Origin: Filosporella fistucella
Lineage: Eukaryota > Ascomycota > Leotiomycetes > Helotiales
Length of the DNA: 64,000 nucleotides
Direction: 5' to 3'
NCBI GenBank assembly: GCA_030077755.1
Contig: JAQJZZ010000020.1
Location: 372,001-436,000 of the forward strand
How positions within the stretch are numbered: position 1 is the first letter of the stretch; every line of letters starts with the position of its first letter. Under the pieces are notes generated by a model. That model was not told where the DNA came from. It worked only from the letters and a program-made list of their open reading frames with translations, and made no database searches. Positions 21,844-32,951 of this stretch are shown piece after piece. A program made the position numbers and the translations under genes.

Positions 21844-24143
21844 CTAATTCAAGCCAAGATCTTCATAAAATGCCTTTGCATTTGGTTCACGACCCAAAAA
21901 CTCCTTCAGAATCTCTGCCTCATCCTGACTACCTCCCTTCTCCAAAACAAGCTTGCGATATCTCCTTCCCTCTTTCTTATTCGTCACATCACTCTTGAAA
22001 GCAGTGTAGAACATGTCCGTAGAATAAACCTGAGAACTATTTTCTTGTCAGTAACTAGATTCTATACTTACGATGCTAGACTTACAAGAGATAGCTGTAA
22101 TACCCAGCATCATACTCATTCATGAAATGGCTGATCGAAACAAAAAACGAGCTCCACTCTTCTCTCTCCTCAGAAATATCAAACATCTGAAGCTCTTGGA
22201 TCATTTTGTTATACTCCATGACTAGATCCATACTCTCAATCACCTCTCGACTCTCAGGATCATGGATTTTCAGATCAAACATAGCGAGCAATACTTGGCC
22301 AAGCAGGAAGTTAGGTTTCTCGCAATACTTTGTCCTAATAATACCTTCAATCATCTCATCCGGGATCTGTGCGGGTGGCAGAGGGGCGCCATTTGACTTT
22401 TCGTTCCAGATTTCAAGGTGCTCGGCAGAAATGGAAGCATAATGTTTGGCCAAGGATTTCAAGAAAGATGGTGTCCAGCACCAGTTCTCTAGCATCTGAC
22501 TCGGGGCTTCTCCGAAATCGAGAGATGTGTTTGTACCATGGAATCGTGAGTATGTTGTTCTTGATACCATGTTGTGGATACCGTGGCCAAGCTCATGGAA
22601 GAGCATAACAAGATTATGCTGGCTTAAAAGGCAGAGTTTGGTAGAAGTTGGCTTGGAGAAACTGCAGAATAATATTGTGCTGGGGTAGTGTCTTGTGCCA
22701 TCTGCTCTAATAAATCCCTATGTCTACTTAGTGGGTATTTTCGAGCAGTGGACTAGAATTACACACCGGCTCTAAGGTATAGTTGAATTCCCCAGCATCT
22801 TTTCCCGTTCTGGCGAACAAGTCGAGATAAAAATACCCTAAGAATTCGCCGCCGAGATCTTCCTCGTCCCAAACACTATATACTCGTACCTCTGAGTCCC
22901 ACACAATATCCTCATTGGAGATCTCCTCGAATCGAATACCAAACAGTGCTTCAAAATTGGCTAGCATCCCCCGAATAGTTGTCGTTATCTTGAAGTATTC
23001 AGCCAATTTTGACCTATCCAATGGATGCTGTGTCTGCGCAAGTTGGCGATTATAAAATGCATAATCCCAGGGGTAAAAACGTCCGTCAAAGCTCTCCCCT
23101 TTTGAATGCAAATCAGTTTCCTTCAGCTTTCTCAACATTTCGAGTTCTTCTTTCCCGCTTTCAAGGAGACGGATCCTCAAATCATGCAAAAACGCATTCA
23201 CAGTGTCTGGGCTTTTAGCCATCCTGCCCTCCAATCGCGGCATAGCATGGCTAGCATAACCCAATAATCTCGCTGCTTCATCGCGCAGAACCACCACTTC
23301 TTTCAGTAAAGGCACATTCTGTACACAAACATTGCTCTCTGCAACCTCGAATCTCTTCCGTACCTCACTATTATTCACCTGCACAGAGATACCACATTGA
23401 TCAGGATCGTCAAGACATATTCGCACTTTTCCTTTGTTTTCTCCAGTTCCTTTCTCCAGGGTACATAAAATATCCTGCGGAGCGCCATCTAGCTCATTGA
23501 GAGTGAACCAGATACTGCCAGCATCAGCTGTCCTATTCCGTCGAAAATTTGTCGCAAGATGACTGATTCGATTTCCAATGGTTCTGAAACGCAGTCGATC
23601 TGGTCCTTCTGGAATAGCCAAGCCATTCGTTATGAAGTCCTGATGCATTCTTTCCACCAGTAGCTTAGACTCCGATTTGATATCTTCTCGTCTTTCCCTG
23701 ACGGCACGGACGAGATGATAGAGTGTCTCGTTTTTCTTTCTCTTCGATCGAAAGGCGTCGAGAAGTTTCCGCGCTGAGGTTGATGCGTTGCCGACATCCA
23801 GATGAGTTGATGTCACTTGATAGAGAGTGAGGATTGGAGCGTGGAGATTGATGGAGTTTTCTATGCTGGCAAGGGGGATAATTGTATTTGTGAAAGTGGC
23901 ATCTTTAGGACGAATGTCATGGATAAGGTCGTCTTGTAATTTTTCCCAATATTTTATCAGACTCTGGGTCTTATGGAGAATCTCCGTAGAATCTTGGAGA
24001 ATTATTGGAGGAGCTTGAGGGCATTCCCTGGGATGTTTCGATATCATCGTGATGCTATATTCTATGGGAGCTTTATACAGTAGCGCAGCCTGTTGAAGAA
24101 CAATAAGAAGTATAAATCGTCGGTTCCTGGATGTGTGATGCAT
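21844..24143 (-). CDS. M3-family zinc oligopeptidase (thimet oligopeptidase-like)
   Basis: Three exons (24143-22767, 22717-22086, 22036-21844) with 49-bp introns give 733 residues. The zinc motif HELGH is in MLFHELGHGIHNM, followed by the downstream Glu in TSLDFGEAPSQMLENW. Other M3 hallmarks are GYFYLDLFARTGKDAGEF and, in the last exon, VYSTDMFYTAF. The second intron's acceptor at 22037 was chosen because it restores SQVYSTDMF. The first 30 residues are hydrophobic; a Met at about residue 33 is an alternative start. M3 enzymes cut short peptides. Fungal dikaritin clusters such as that of phomopsin include an M3 oligopeptidase as I recall, and this gene lies next to HxxHC genes, so precursor trimming is a plausible role. 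Confidence 0.9.
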
Positions 24144-24446
24144 TAAGTATTTGAAAACTTCACACAGAGTTTGTCACATAATCTCATGGAAGCATGATTA
24201 CCTAACAACTGTGAAACTCACGTAAGATTTGTTTGCTTGGTCTCAGCGTACAAATTGTTACGGGTAAACAGTTGACCGCTGATGGTAGTATACTATTTCA
24301 TATTTCATGCCCACGTTTTCGACATCTTGAAAAGCACTTGTTCAACAGATGATCATGTCTCATCTTTTCACTTTTCAATACGTGCTAGTGACTGCAATTT
24401 CACTCCACGAGTATCATTTATATTTCCTATTAAATCGATGGACAAT
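24144..24446. other. intergenic region
   Basis: No gene seen; upstream region of the M3 peptidase and 3' flank of the next minus-strand gene. Confidence 0.5.
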
Positions 24447-25130
24447 TCAATGATGCTCAAAACTCTGTGAAAGCTTGACCCCATCTACAACTCTATACCA
24501 CCCCGCCCTACTAGCTTCTTGTTTTGACACAGGACATTCTACAAACTTTGCAAAAATTATCGTGTTCGTCGCGTTGATAGCGCTCTCGTGATCCACCAGC
24601 ATCTGCTCGCAGTGTTCCGTATGCATCATACTTCCAATATAACCATCCAGTATTGCTCCTCTCAGTACTGCTCTGTGCATCTTCCTCCACATATAAGTGC
24701 AATGATACATATGGTATTCCTGCGTCACATATAGCTGATAATGGCCACCAGCCAGTACAGAATTCACATCAACGCCATGCTTTCCCTCCTCATCCAAAAA
24801 CCATTCCCAATCTCGCAATGCCAGGAATTGGCGTGATAGCTCTTCATCGAAACAAGGTTCTGGTAGCCATGCAAATGATGTTATGTCGAAGTGACAACCA
24901 AGAGATATTGCTTCTGTGGCTGAGGTACCGCAGCTTTCTAGGCCATGAGTCTTGTCTCTTCGATCTAGATAAATGTATAGAGCAGAGAGGGATATGATAA
25001 TTGCGGTGATAACTGCAAAGAGACGCCGGGGTTGAGGCCAACGCCGTGTTGAACCAATTCCAGCCCTCTTAGTCTCTGTCTCCCACTGTTCCTCTATACT
25101 ATTCCGGTTGGGTAAGGCACCGTATGGCAT
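24447..25130 (-). CDS. UstYa/DUF3328-like membrane protein, CG-EA-GC subtype (copy 1)
   Basis: Single exon, 227 residues; the ATG at 25130 is used because the frame upstream has no ATG. One membrane span at about residues 35-58 (FAVITAIIISLSALYIYL) leaves a lumenal C-terminal domain. After it comes SCGTSATEAISLGCHFD and then a conserved Trp-x-Pro. Two HxxHC motifs follow, in YHMYHCTYMW and MMHTEHCEQML, the paired motif of UstYa-type proteins that oxidise or cyclise core peptides in fungal RiPP pathways. The CG...EA..LGC block is shared with the proteins at 32952 and 34079, and so defines a subtype within this locus. Exact reaction unknown. Confidence 0.8.
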   Translation of the reverse strand: MPYGALPNRNSIEEQWETETKRAGIGSTRRWPQPRRLFAVITAIIISLSALYIYLDRRDKTHGLESCGTSATEAISLGCHFDITSFAWLPEPCFDEELSRQFLALRDWEWFLDEEGKHGVDVNSVLAGGHYQLYVTQEYHMYHCTYMWRKMHRAVLRGAILDGYIGSMMHTEHCEQMLVDHESAINATNTIIFAKFVECPVSKQEASRAGWYRVVDGVKLSQSFEHH

Positions 25131-25698
25131 TTTCACTTGACTCTCAATCTCAAAGTATATTTCGGTTGATCATTCCGTGATATCTTCAGTGCAGGCACAA
25201 TGCGTACCGTTGCCACAATTTTATTCTTTTCGTCTCAGATCAGAATGTATGAGGAACATGAAAGTGAAGCACCAAGTGGATTGTTAGAAAACAATCCCCA
25301 AATTAGTGGCCCTGCCAGAAATGAAAGATAAAGTAGTTGCCATATGTCTCTAGTTGAATTTTTTTGAGACCGGAGAGGGATTCCTGGCCATGAGGCACAG
25401 TGCTTGGTTGAATATCTCGTAATATGTAGCAGTGGGGCCACCGAGCATCACTTAATGACTGCAGTAGGCTTACGTGGAACGTGACACAATTCAAATCGAA
25501 GCGAGAAACTGCGGCTTATGACGAAAACCACAGCTTACAATACTACCAATAACCCAGTGAACGTGGTCTAGGATTTGCATTCCTCCTAAAAGGCTGATGG
25601 GGGTTGAGCTGTTTACGAAGCCACCCCAACGCATTGTTTGCCAATTTACAACAGGAACATACCTCATTTGACCTCCTATCAAATTTTTTCTCTAGACT
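25131..25698. other. divergent promoter region in the HxxHC cluster
   Basis: Lies between two oppositely transcribed HxxHC genes. No gene or clear motif seen. Confidence 0.5.
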
Positions 25699-26810
25699 AT
25701 GTTTTCATCATCTTTTGAATCTGAGGACCGCGCAGAGTCCGAAAAAACACTTCTCGAATCTTCACCAACAACATCTGATTTAGCTGTGTGGAGAAAGAAT
25801 TCCAAAAGGAAACTACAAATCCATTCTTACATCCCCTGGACGATTTCATTTATCCTGTTGATTATAGTCATCCTGCAATGGAGGCTGGCAAAGCCAGTGG
25901 ACTGCCAAAGAGTCGCATTCTGGAAATATCATGAAATCGGTCAGTTTGAGGATAGCAGCTATCAATTTTCAGCGGTGTGGACTTTCTGTCTAACAAATCT
26001 GTGCATTTATAGAGGGTGCCAGACGTGAAATTCCCCCCAAATTCAAAGAGGTTAATTTCACTGGGGGTTTGAAAATAAAGCCAGGTGTTGGTCTGTACCG
26101 TGACCAACCACCAGATCTACCTGCATATGTTGGACCTCCTTCTCCGGAGATTGATGCTGCGTGGTCAAAACTCATAGATCGTAAGAAATCAAGGTTTTTA
26201 TTTTATGAATAGTACCAACTAATCGCCATTTCAGCACTAGATTTGTTCTTGACTATGGATGAGGCGGATGTTATGGGAACAGAAGGAATGGGTATCGAAC
26301 CTGCGTCAGGCTTGTATATGGCGATGTGAGCTCATAGCATATAGCCTCTCTCCATATTGCTGACAGTAATTAGGCCACAAGGTCTTCATGATCTTCATTG
26401 TCTTGTAAGTAGGAAACCTCAACACCGAAAACAAATATGACTAACAATATTGCAAGAACATGCTTCGCAAAGCCTTAACTTTAGACAAATATCCTGAAAT
26501 GCAATCTGAGGTACTGCAAATACATCTTGGTAAACTCAAACTAATCCTAGGTTTGAAGGATCAGTGCTAATTCCTTGTAGAACATTGCATTGACGCCATT
26601 CGACAAAGTCTCATGTGTACCAGCGACATGACGATTATCAAAGAACATTGGACAGTGCATAAGCTTCCAAATGGTGGTATGATTGGTGATTTTGATAATG
26701 TTCATATGTGTCGTGATTTCGACTCCATAAGGAGCTGGGTCACAAGTAGAGATGCAAACGATGAGGATGTGTGGCCCATTGTTGCTGAAAGACTGCGAGG
26801 AAGTCATTGA
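25699..26810 (+). CDS. UstYa (DUF3328) family protein, classical subtype (copy 2)
   Basis: Six exons: 25699-25939, 26013-26180, 26235-26325, 26374-26404, 26457-26529, 26581-26810, giving 277 residues. One membrane span at about residues 47-64 (WTISFILLIIVILQW) follows an acidic cytosolic tail. The two hallmark motifs are rebuilt exactly by splicing: HDLHCL joins NMLRKAL across intron 4, and IHLEHCIDAIRQSLMC across intron 5. This matches the HxxHC pair of UstYa/UstYb, membrane proteins required for oxidative cyclisation of ustiloxin-type peptides. Intron positions next to the motifs are similar in the gene at 27408, so the two are close relatives. Confidence 0.88.
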
Positions 26811-27407
26811 AGAGCCTGATTCTCGTTACTTGTGGGATAACTTCAACCTTAGTTTCCATTTTCAAATTTTTGAAGTAGTGTTCGAACGTCGTGGCTCATG
26901 GTCATGTTTGTGCAGACGTCACTTCCTCCAATTCAATAGGCACGAATTTAAATCCCTCCTGCACCATACACTATTATTGTCATGTATTTCTCGTATAAAT
27001 AAAACAGAAGATAAAACCATATTCGTTCGTATTCCAGCATATCTCCTGACTACGATAAGATTGCTGGGCAATGTACTGCCACTTCCACATCAGGGCCAAT
27101 GAGGCCGCGATAAGCAACAATTAAAACAAGAGACCCAATGGTATGAGACCTAGCATTCTAGATTTCTTAATCGCCAGCGATGAACATCATTCCCACGTAA
27201 TGCATGTGGTAATCTTCGTCGGCCAATCGAATCATCGGCATACACGTCCGTTGCCAACACGAACATCAGAATATCGAGCCTCCCGAGCAATTAAGGTGAG
27301 CATCTGCACATCTTCAGAAGATTTGGTGTGATTACTGTTCAGTCGCCCAAGCATCGACCAGGACTCCAGAAAGTGTTCTTCCAGAGGCAGAATTCGTCGC
27401 ATTCACT
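26811..27407. other. intergenic region
   Basis: No gene supported; open frames are short and without domain. Upstream region of the next UstYa gene. Confidence 0.5.
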
Positions 27408-28365
27408 ATGTTCACAAAATTCAGCGGGTATAAGTCGCTTCGAAGGAGCGAAGACTCTACAAATGACAAACAGGACTTATTCCTACACAGGAATGAATCC
27501 CAAATGAGAAGAGCTTCAATTCTGTTTTATCTCGCCATTCTTCATATTTTGTTGCTTCTTGCAGGCACCTGCATCTTACAGTACCATCAGCAAGTCAAAG
27601 CATTGCAAGTACGGTTACTTCCATCAGAACTTCGTAAGTCTCAAGCTTGCTTTTGCCACTCATGATTGAATTGGGTTAGAATTTGCGAAAGACGCTATCA
27701 AGTATGAAGAGATCACATTTGAACCCAGCGGTTTCTGGGAAGATGAGTCTCAGCATACTTCATTTGAAGGCCCTATGTCTAGTGAAACAGAGGAAGCCTG
27801 GCAATCTTTGACAAATGGTAAATCTCGATAATTTCTCTGGACTGTTTAGTTTTGCTAACCCTGCGGAGTCGGAATGCTCTCTCTCAGTCAAGATGAATAC
27901 AACACATTAAATGTCAGCACAATAAAGGTCCCAGGAGACCCTAATCGATATCTTGTTACTATTGAGATGTTTCATCAACTTCATTGTCTTGTAAGTCGTA
28001 ATTGTTTTGCGTTTTCATTACTTTTATCAAGAACTAAACTTTAATCCAGCATTATATCCGCCAAAAGTTATATGGTGTAGCTCCCCCTGAATTGACTGCG
28101 CACGGCGACAAGGCACACATAGGTACGTCGATCTATATACTTCTCAAAGCTACGACATGGGAAGTTAACGCAAGCAGAACATTGCGTGGACTATCTTCGT
28201 CAGGTGCTCATGTGCCACGGAGATCTAACGCCCATTACACTGGCTTGGAGTGAGGAAATGGATTGGGTGAAGCCAAACTTCAGTATTCAGCACACATGTA
28301 GAAACTTTCAGAGTATTTGGGATTTTGCCCTGAGCAGAAATCACTCAGGAATTAGTATAGAATAA
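27408..28365 (+). CDS. UstYa (DUF3328) family protein, classical subtype (copy 3)
   Basis: Five exons (27408-27633, 27680-27817, 27869-27990, 28050-28132, 28179-28365) give 251 residues. The membrane span is at about residues 38-58 (ILFYLAILHILLLLAGTCIL). The first motif is MFHQLHCL, joined to HYIRQKLYG across intron 3; the second is HIEHCVDYLRQVLMC, formed across intron 4. These are near-perfect UstYa consensus motifs. It sits in tandem, same strand, 597 bp after the previous UstYa gene. In characterised pathways two different UstY proteins often act together, so this pair may form one functional unit. Confidence 0.9.
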
Positions 28366-28843
28366 AGTTTTGCCTCCAGGGTTATGTTTGGAGTGGTTCA
28401 TAGAAGCGAACATAAGAAGTGAAAGAACAGTTCCACGAAATTCAGTGTCAGATGATTGAAGCTTAGACTAACGTGATGTGATTTCTGAAAGAGGCTTCAA
28501 AGAGTTAGTAATAATTTCCCTAGGATCAGGGAGATTCTTGCTCGGATTAGATGAATCTTTTTTTGAGTGCTGTCAGACGATGTTTTCTTACCACACCACT
28601 CGCTTATGGAGGATGCGCAGTGTTGCACCAGAGCTCATGCCTTTAGCTTACCTCATGTATCTGTACATTGTAGTGATGTCTCTCCAGATCTTTTGCTAAC
28701 AGAAATGGGGAACGAGTTTGGTGTGTCGCTTTGTAATGTATTTGTTCACAGTCAATTTCTATCCATAAACGCCACAGGAAATCCCCCTTTCTTTCCACCT
28801 TGTAACGTCGAGATTTTGAGATTTTGAGATTTTGAGTCACGAT
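28366..28843. other. intergenic region with a short tandem repeat
   Basis: No gene supported. Just before the next start, 28810-28836 carries about two and a half copies of a 10-bp unit, gagattttga. Confidence 0.5.
28810..28836 (+). repeat. 10-bp tandem repeat in the 5' leader of the DOMON-b561 gene
   Basis: The unit gagattttga is repeated head to tail, ending seven bases before the ATG at 28844. It could affect leader length or be neutral. Confidence 0.7.
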
Positions 28844-30139
28844 ATGCATTTCGCTCTATTATCACTGTGGCTTGTGCCTTTTGCGGCTACGGTTCTGGCT
28901 ACGAATCGCCATTCCCAATATTGCTACTCATCGGAGAGTGTACTGTCGAGCTTTTGCGTCTCTTTTGCTCGAAATGAAAACTACACAAGTCAAGGCATCG
29001 ACCTATACTTGACTTTCTCGGCCCTACCAACATCTGTAGGAGGAGGTTGGACTGCAATCGGAACAGGAGAGTATATGGCAGGCTCTCTGATGTTTATATT
29101 CTGGGCAGATGAGAGTAGGGAGAACGTTGCTGTGTCAGTGCGAACCGCTACCACCCATACCGAGCCATTCACAGACAGTGGTCTTCCTCAAGTCGAAGTA
29201 CTCCAAGCAGAAGCTTCGAAGCATGGTTCTCATGAAGTGAAGTTAGTTTGCTACTCCTGTGGTAAATGGGAATCCCTGGACTTCCACGACAAGGCACAGC
29301 CTTGGATTTGGGCCATCAACTATTTTACCGAATTCCCATCGGCAGATCCGAATTCCCACCTTGGAGACCACCAATTGCACAATATATTCTATGCAGATAT
29401 GACAGCACTCCCTCCGACTCAATCTTCCAATCGCGAAATGATGCTTCCAACAATACAAGGCATAGAAAATGTAGGGACATGGGATCAGCTTTTACCGCTA
29501 TCATCTTCAACACACCATGGGAACGGCTTTTGGCACGGAACTCTTATGACTGTAGCTTTCATGGGAATCATGATACCCTCAGCAATCTATAAGAGGTGGA
29601 AGCCAAACACGTCGACTCACCTGTGGATTCAGGTTGCTGGATCAACTCTTTCTCTTGTTGGAATCTTGCTGGGTTTATCGGAAGTCAACTGGAGGATCTC
29701 TTCATTTGGAATACATCAAACACTCGGTCTTATTACTTATTGTCTGATTATGCTGCAAATATTCCTGGGCACCCAGATTGTAGGTTCAAGTCATGAGAAA
29801 CATGTAAGGTCTTATCGCCAAGTTCATCGGTGGTTCGGCCGAGGCATACTCGCGCTCGGAATTTCAGAGGCGGGCTTGGGCTTGATGATTGCAGGAAGTG
29901 GCACTACAAGGCTAGTTGTGTTTCTTGTGTCTACTCTTTGTGAGTTGTTTCTGTATCTCTGGCTTAGCCCCGGAGGCGGCAGTGAGAAGATCAACTGGAG
30001 CAGCTTAATGAGAAATTACGGCAGGAAGGATATGGGGAATCCAGTCCTAATGTCTGAAGAAGATGCTGATCTGACAGACCTCGTTATAGAGGAGGATTCA
30101 TTGGACGAGGTCTACTCAAAATCTCACGATAGAATGTAG
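28844..30139 (+). CDS. secreted/membrane DOMON-cytochrome b561 protein
   Basis: Single exon, 431 residues from the ATG at 28844, which opens on a signal peptide (MHFALLSLWLVPFAATVLA). Residues about 20-185 form a DOMON-type domain (WTAIGTGEYMAGSLMFIFWAD), a haem- or sugar-binding fold like the CDH cytochrome domain. Residues about 215-390 form a cytochrome b561 membrane domain with the conserved His in HGTLMTVAFMG, THLWIQVAG, HQTLGLITY and HRWFGRGIL, enough for two haems. A cytosolic acidic tail follows. Such proteins pass electrons across membranes. It is embedded between UstYa-like genes, so it may supply or accept electrons for peptide oxidation; that is inference. Confidence 0.88.
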   Translation: MHFALLSLWLVPFAATVLATNRHSQYCYSSESVLSSFCVSFARNENYTSQGIDLYLTFSALPTSVGGGWTAIGTGEYMAGSLMFIFWADESRENVAVSVRTATTHTEPFTDSGLPQVEVLQAEASKHGSHEVKLVCYSCGKWESLDFHDKAQPWIWAINYFTEFPSADPNSHLGDHQLHNIFYADMTALPPTQSSNREMMLPTIQGIENVGTWDQLLPLSSSTHHGNGFWHGTLMTVAFMGIMIPSAIYKRWKPNTSTHLWIQVAGSTLSLVGILLGLSEVNWRISSFGIHQTLGLITYCLIMLQIFLGTQIVGSSHEKHVRSYRQVHRWFGRGILALGISEAGLGLMIAGSGTTRLVVFLVSTLCELFLYLWLSPGGGSEKINWSSLMRNYGRKDMGNPVLMSEEDADLTDLVIEEDSLDEVYSKSHDRM

Positions 30140-30621
30140 GATTCACTCAAAATATCATAGGTGCTAGCTTAGCTTTAAATAATTACAGCGATCAAGATTT
30201 CGGTTGAGAATTGTTGTTTCTAATCATACGGCGGGCAATATTCAAGATAAGAGAAAAAGGTTTTGGCGTTCTCCATGACCTAGCCAGAAGACTGCTTCAT
30301 CAACCTAAAAGCACTACAACAAGTTATTGATGAAATAATGTCCTGTGTTTCTTTCTCATTGCGTTACACTAAAACGAACTGCGAAGTATTCAGCCAAAAA
30401 AGGCAGAGCAAGATGAATAAGTAGCACAATAAAGTCGAGCATCTTCGATTCGAGATGGAGAAAACAACCAATAGAGATTCCTCGACAAAGCTAAAACTTC
30501 AAAGTACCAAAAGAACTAGGCAGAAACTGGGAAAGCTTAGCAAGAGTAACACGAGGTGTCGTGTAGAAAGGCTGAAAGCATACCAAATTTAATCTTTTTT
30601 AAGCTATCTCAAATATCCGCT
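30140..30621. other. intergenic region
   Basis: No gene seen between convergent genes. Confidence 0.5.
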
Positions 30622-30831
30622 TCACCAGTGGTCCCATCCTTCCAAAGCATTGAATAATGCTACCTTCCTTGCTTCCTCTTCATCCACAGTCACAGGTATA
30701 ACTTCTTGATCCCAGCGATCCAAATCTTCAAGCGCGAAAGGCTTGTTCCGAGTTGCTATAATGGGATATTTTGGAATAAAGAGGCCGGTGATAGTGGTTG
30801 CAAGCAATAAAGCAACGAGAGTTTCCCGCAT
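30622..30831 (-). CDS. tiny secreted protein, candidate second peptide precursor
   Basis: 69 residues, single exon. The start MRETLVALLLATTITGLF is a strong signal peptide. The mature part is acidic and contains DRWDQEVIPVTVDEEEARK, ending FNALEGWDHW at the C-terminus with two Trp residues. There are no cysteines and no dibasic site in the mature part, only single Lys/Arg. It has no recognisable domain. Its size, leader and position among HxxHC genes fit a single-core RiPP precursor or a small cluster accessory protein. It is also small enough to be chance, but the signal peptide argues for a gene. Confidence 0.55.
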   Translation of the reverse strand: MRETLVALLLATTITGLFIPKYPIIATRNKPFALEDLDRWDQEVIPVTVDEEEARKVALFNALEGWDHW

Positions 30832-31793
30832 TATTAATCTGAGAAGTGTATAAATTAGGAAGATGAAGAGTCAACAAAGCAATTGAATGGCGAGTCTATC
30901 GTTGAGAAAAGTACAATGGAAGTGTGAGGCAACCTGTTCTGACTTGCAGCCATTTGATCTCGCGGGTGAATGAAGCTGGATCCTAAGTCCTAGCCACCAT
31001 CAGCCGACTGGGGTACGTGATGGGGAATCATTGGCTTACTGTACAACAGCCAGACATCACATAAGAACTCTAATAATTTCTCACCTCATACCTAGAACCC
31101 CACAACATAGTTTCTGAGAGGGCAATTACGTTAAGTAATTGGCATTGCATAGATCCATGCTCCAAGCACTGAAGGATTTTATGTATCTTGATTTTGTGAC
31201 ACGCCGAGTAAGTCAATGACTGAATAATTTGGATGTTGTATAGTGCATTGCATAATCTGGTAACCAACCAGCATAGGGCACTAGTATTGTGTTAGCACAT
31301 CCTGGAAAGAGTATAGAGTTGTGGGTAAACTGATACTCCGTCTTGCCTGAGGTGACTTTTCGGCCGCGAATCTCTAGCACAGACCGACTGATGGAAGCAC
31401 TCCGTTTTCCCATTCAACTGTGCGACGTCTAGCAGCAAGAAAATACCGTTTAACTTTTCATTCTCTCTACCATTATCTTAAGAGATAGGCTCTTTATCGA
31501 TCAGGATGTTGGAAATTGTGGACTCGAGCTGCGACTCGGTTCGACTTGGCGAGTTTGACCTCAGAGTTCTTGCCACGGCTTGTACGAGTACTGGAGCTGG
31601 ATTCAATCTTACTGTCAAAAGCCATGACGGCAGAGAGTTCAGTATTTGGATTGCGATGATCCAGTATTCTCACGTCCTGTTGCCATTGACTGAAGCAATT
31701 GAAGCATGCGAGGACTTCCTTACAAATACGCGAAAAGAGTTGCTAGAACATTTTATCATTACTTTTGAAACAGATATCCTTGGATATTCTCAG
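30832..31793. other. divergent promoter region, possible ToxE-box-like site
   Basis: Between the tiny secreted gene (minus) and an HxxHC gene (plus). An in-frame extension of the plus gene back to 31506 is open but does not look like a UstYa N-terminus. A near match to the ToxE box is noted separately. Confidence 0.4.
30957..30966 (+). promoter_or_regulatory. possible tox-box-like site (ATCTCGCGGG)
   Basis: As I recall, the ToxE regulator of HC-toxin genes binds ATCTCNCGNA; this site matches nine of ten positions. It is about 125 bp upstream of the tiny secreted gene. A single near match this short is weak evidence. Confidence 0.25.
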
Positions 31794-32546
31794 ATGGCGA
31801 AACCAAAATTCTTGCTTTTGGCTAGTTCTGGGCGGATATCAACAAACTACGATCCGTCCGATAAAAGCATTGATCTTTCTATGAATGAAAAGAACGAGGA
31901 GGAAAGCCGTCTCATATTTGTTACGGATGCAATATCAAACGTTACATCTCCTTCAAGGACGATGAAGGTCTGGGTTGGATATTTGCTTATATTTGGTATT
32001 GTTCTTGCTGGTGGGCTTTTCAAAATCTTGACTCGGAAGCCTGCAAGATACGAGAGATACCCAACTCCGGGAAGCATAGGACCCAAGCATCAGTCAAGGC
32101 TTCTTTACAATAACGCCACGTCATGGGCGCGCGATGTCTCTTTTGATGACAAAAACTGGAGGATTCGAATTGACGATCAGGCTCTGGTTCCAGCACACCT
32201 GTATACCACCGATGAAGACCATTACCAGAAATGGTTCCGACAACGCTACCCTCACTTACAAGAAATTGTCGAGCGTCATGACTATCTACGTCCTTCATGG
32301 CTAGGTTCATCCCAAATTGCTGTCCCCTGGGATGAGCAATTTCATTTCGCTCACTGTGTTCTTGCGTTGAGGCGATACTGGACCGCGAAAGAAACAGGAA
32401 CGCATTTGTGCGGAAGAGATATTGATTACGCTCATATAAAACACTGCTTGGACTCTTTGGATGAGAAGGCTTTTCCCCCAGGTCCAATGGAAGACGTTGG
32501 CAAAGGATATAGACTATGGTGGCAAACTAAAGTCTGTTACGATTAA
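31794..32546 (+). CDS. divergent UstYa/DUF3328-like protein (copy 4)
   Basis: 250 residues from the ATG at 31794; the frame stays open upstream to 31506 but that part lacks family character. A membrane span at about residues 58-80 (VGYLLIFGIVLAGGLF) precedes a lumenal domain. The paired motifs are FHFAHCVLALRRYW and YAHIKHCLDSLDEKA, both HxxHC. The spacing between them is about 30 residues. It lacks introns, unlike copies 2 and 3, and the CG-EA-GC block of copies 1, 5 and 6. It is therefore the most divergent member in the locus. Function is inferred from the motif pair only. Confidence 0.72.
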   Translation: MAKPKFLLLASSGRISTNYDPSDKSIDLSMNEKNEEESRLIFVTDAISNVTSPSRTMKVWVGYLLIFGIVLAGGLFKILTRKPARYERYPTPGSIGPKHQSRLLYNNATSWARDVSFDDKNWRIRIDDQALVPAHLYTTDEDHYQKWFRQRYPHLQEIVERHDYLRPSWLGSSQIAVPWDEQFHFAHCVLALRRYWTAKETGTHLCGRDIDYAHIKHCLDSLDEKAFPPGPMEDVGKGYRLWWQTKVCYD

Positions 32547-32951
32547 ATTTAGGGATGGTCTCGCGTGTCGACCAAAACAAAATGGCAAGGTTCTGTTACC
32601 CAGCTGGGAGATGATAAAGAACCTTCCTCGAAACCGCTTTGTGATTACCATATGCAGTATAAGACTTGAATGGCACTTCTAATTGTGCTTGAAAGTGAGA
32701 GAAATCACTTATACATGTAAAATTCAGTTACGAATCCTAGCGTCAACATGTTAAATCTTAGTTAGACCTACATCGCACAATCTTGATCAAAGGGATGTCT
32801 ATGCCCCACTGAGGTAGCAAACCCTATCTACTCGTGCAAATTGTAAATTGTAATCATTTCCACATTCCGAATCAAAGTGATGTTGTGAAAGTAATGGAAG
32901 ATTTGGGAAAGTACAATGTGCCGCCAGAGGATACATTGAATTATGTCTTTT
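32547..32951. other. intergenic region between convergent HxxHC genes
   Basis: No gene seen. Confidence 0.5.

Noticed and set aside
31506..31793. N-terminal extension of the HxxHC protein at 31794
   Set aside because: The frame is open but the sequence lacks the short tail plus membrane span layout of the family; the ATG at 31794 fits better.
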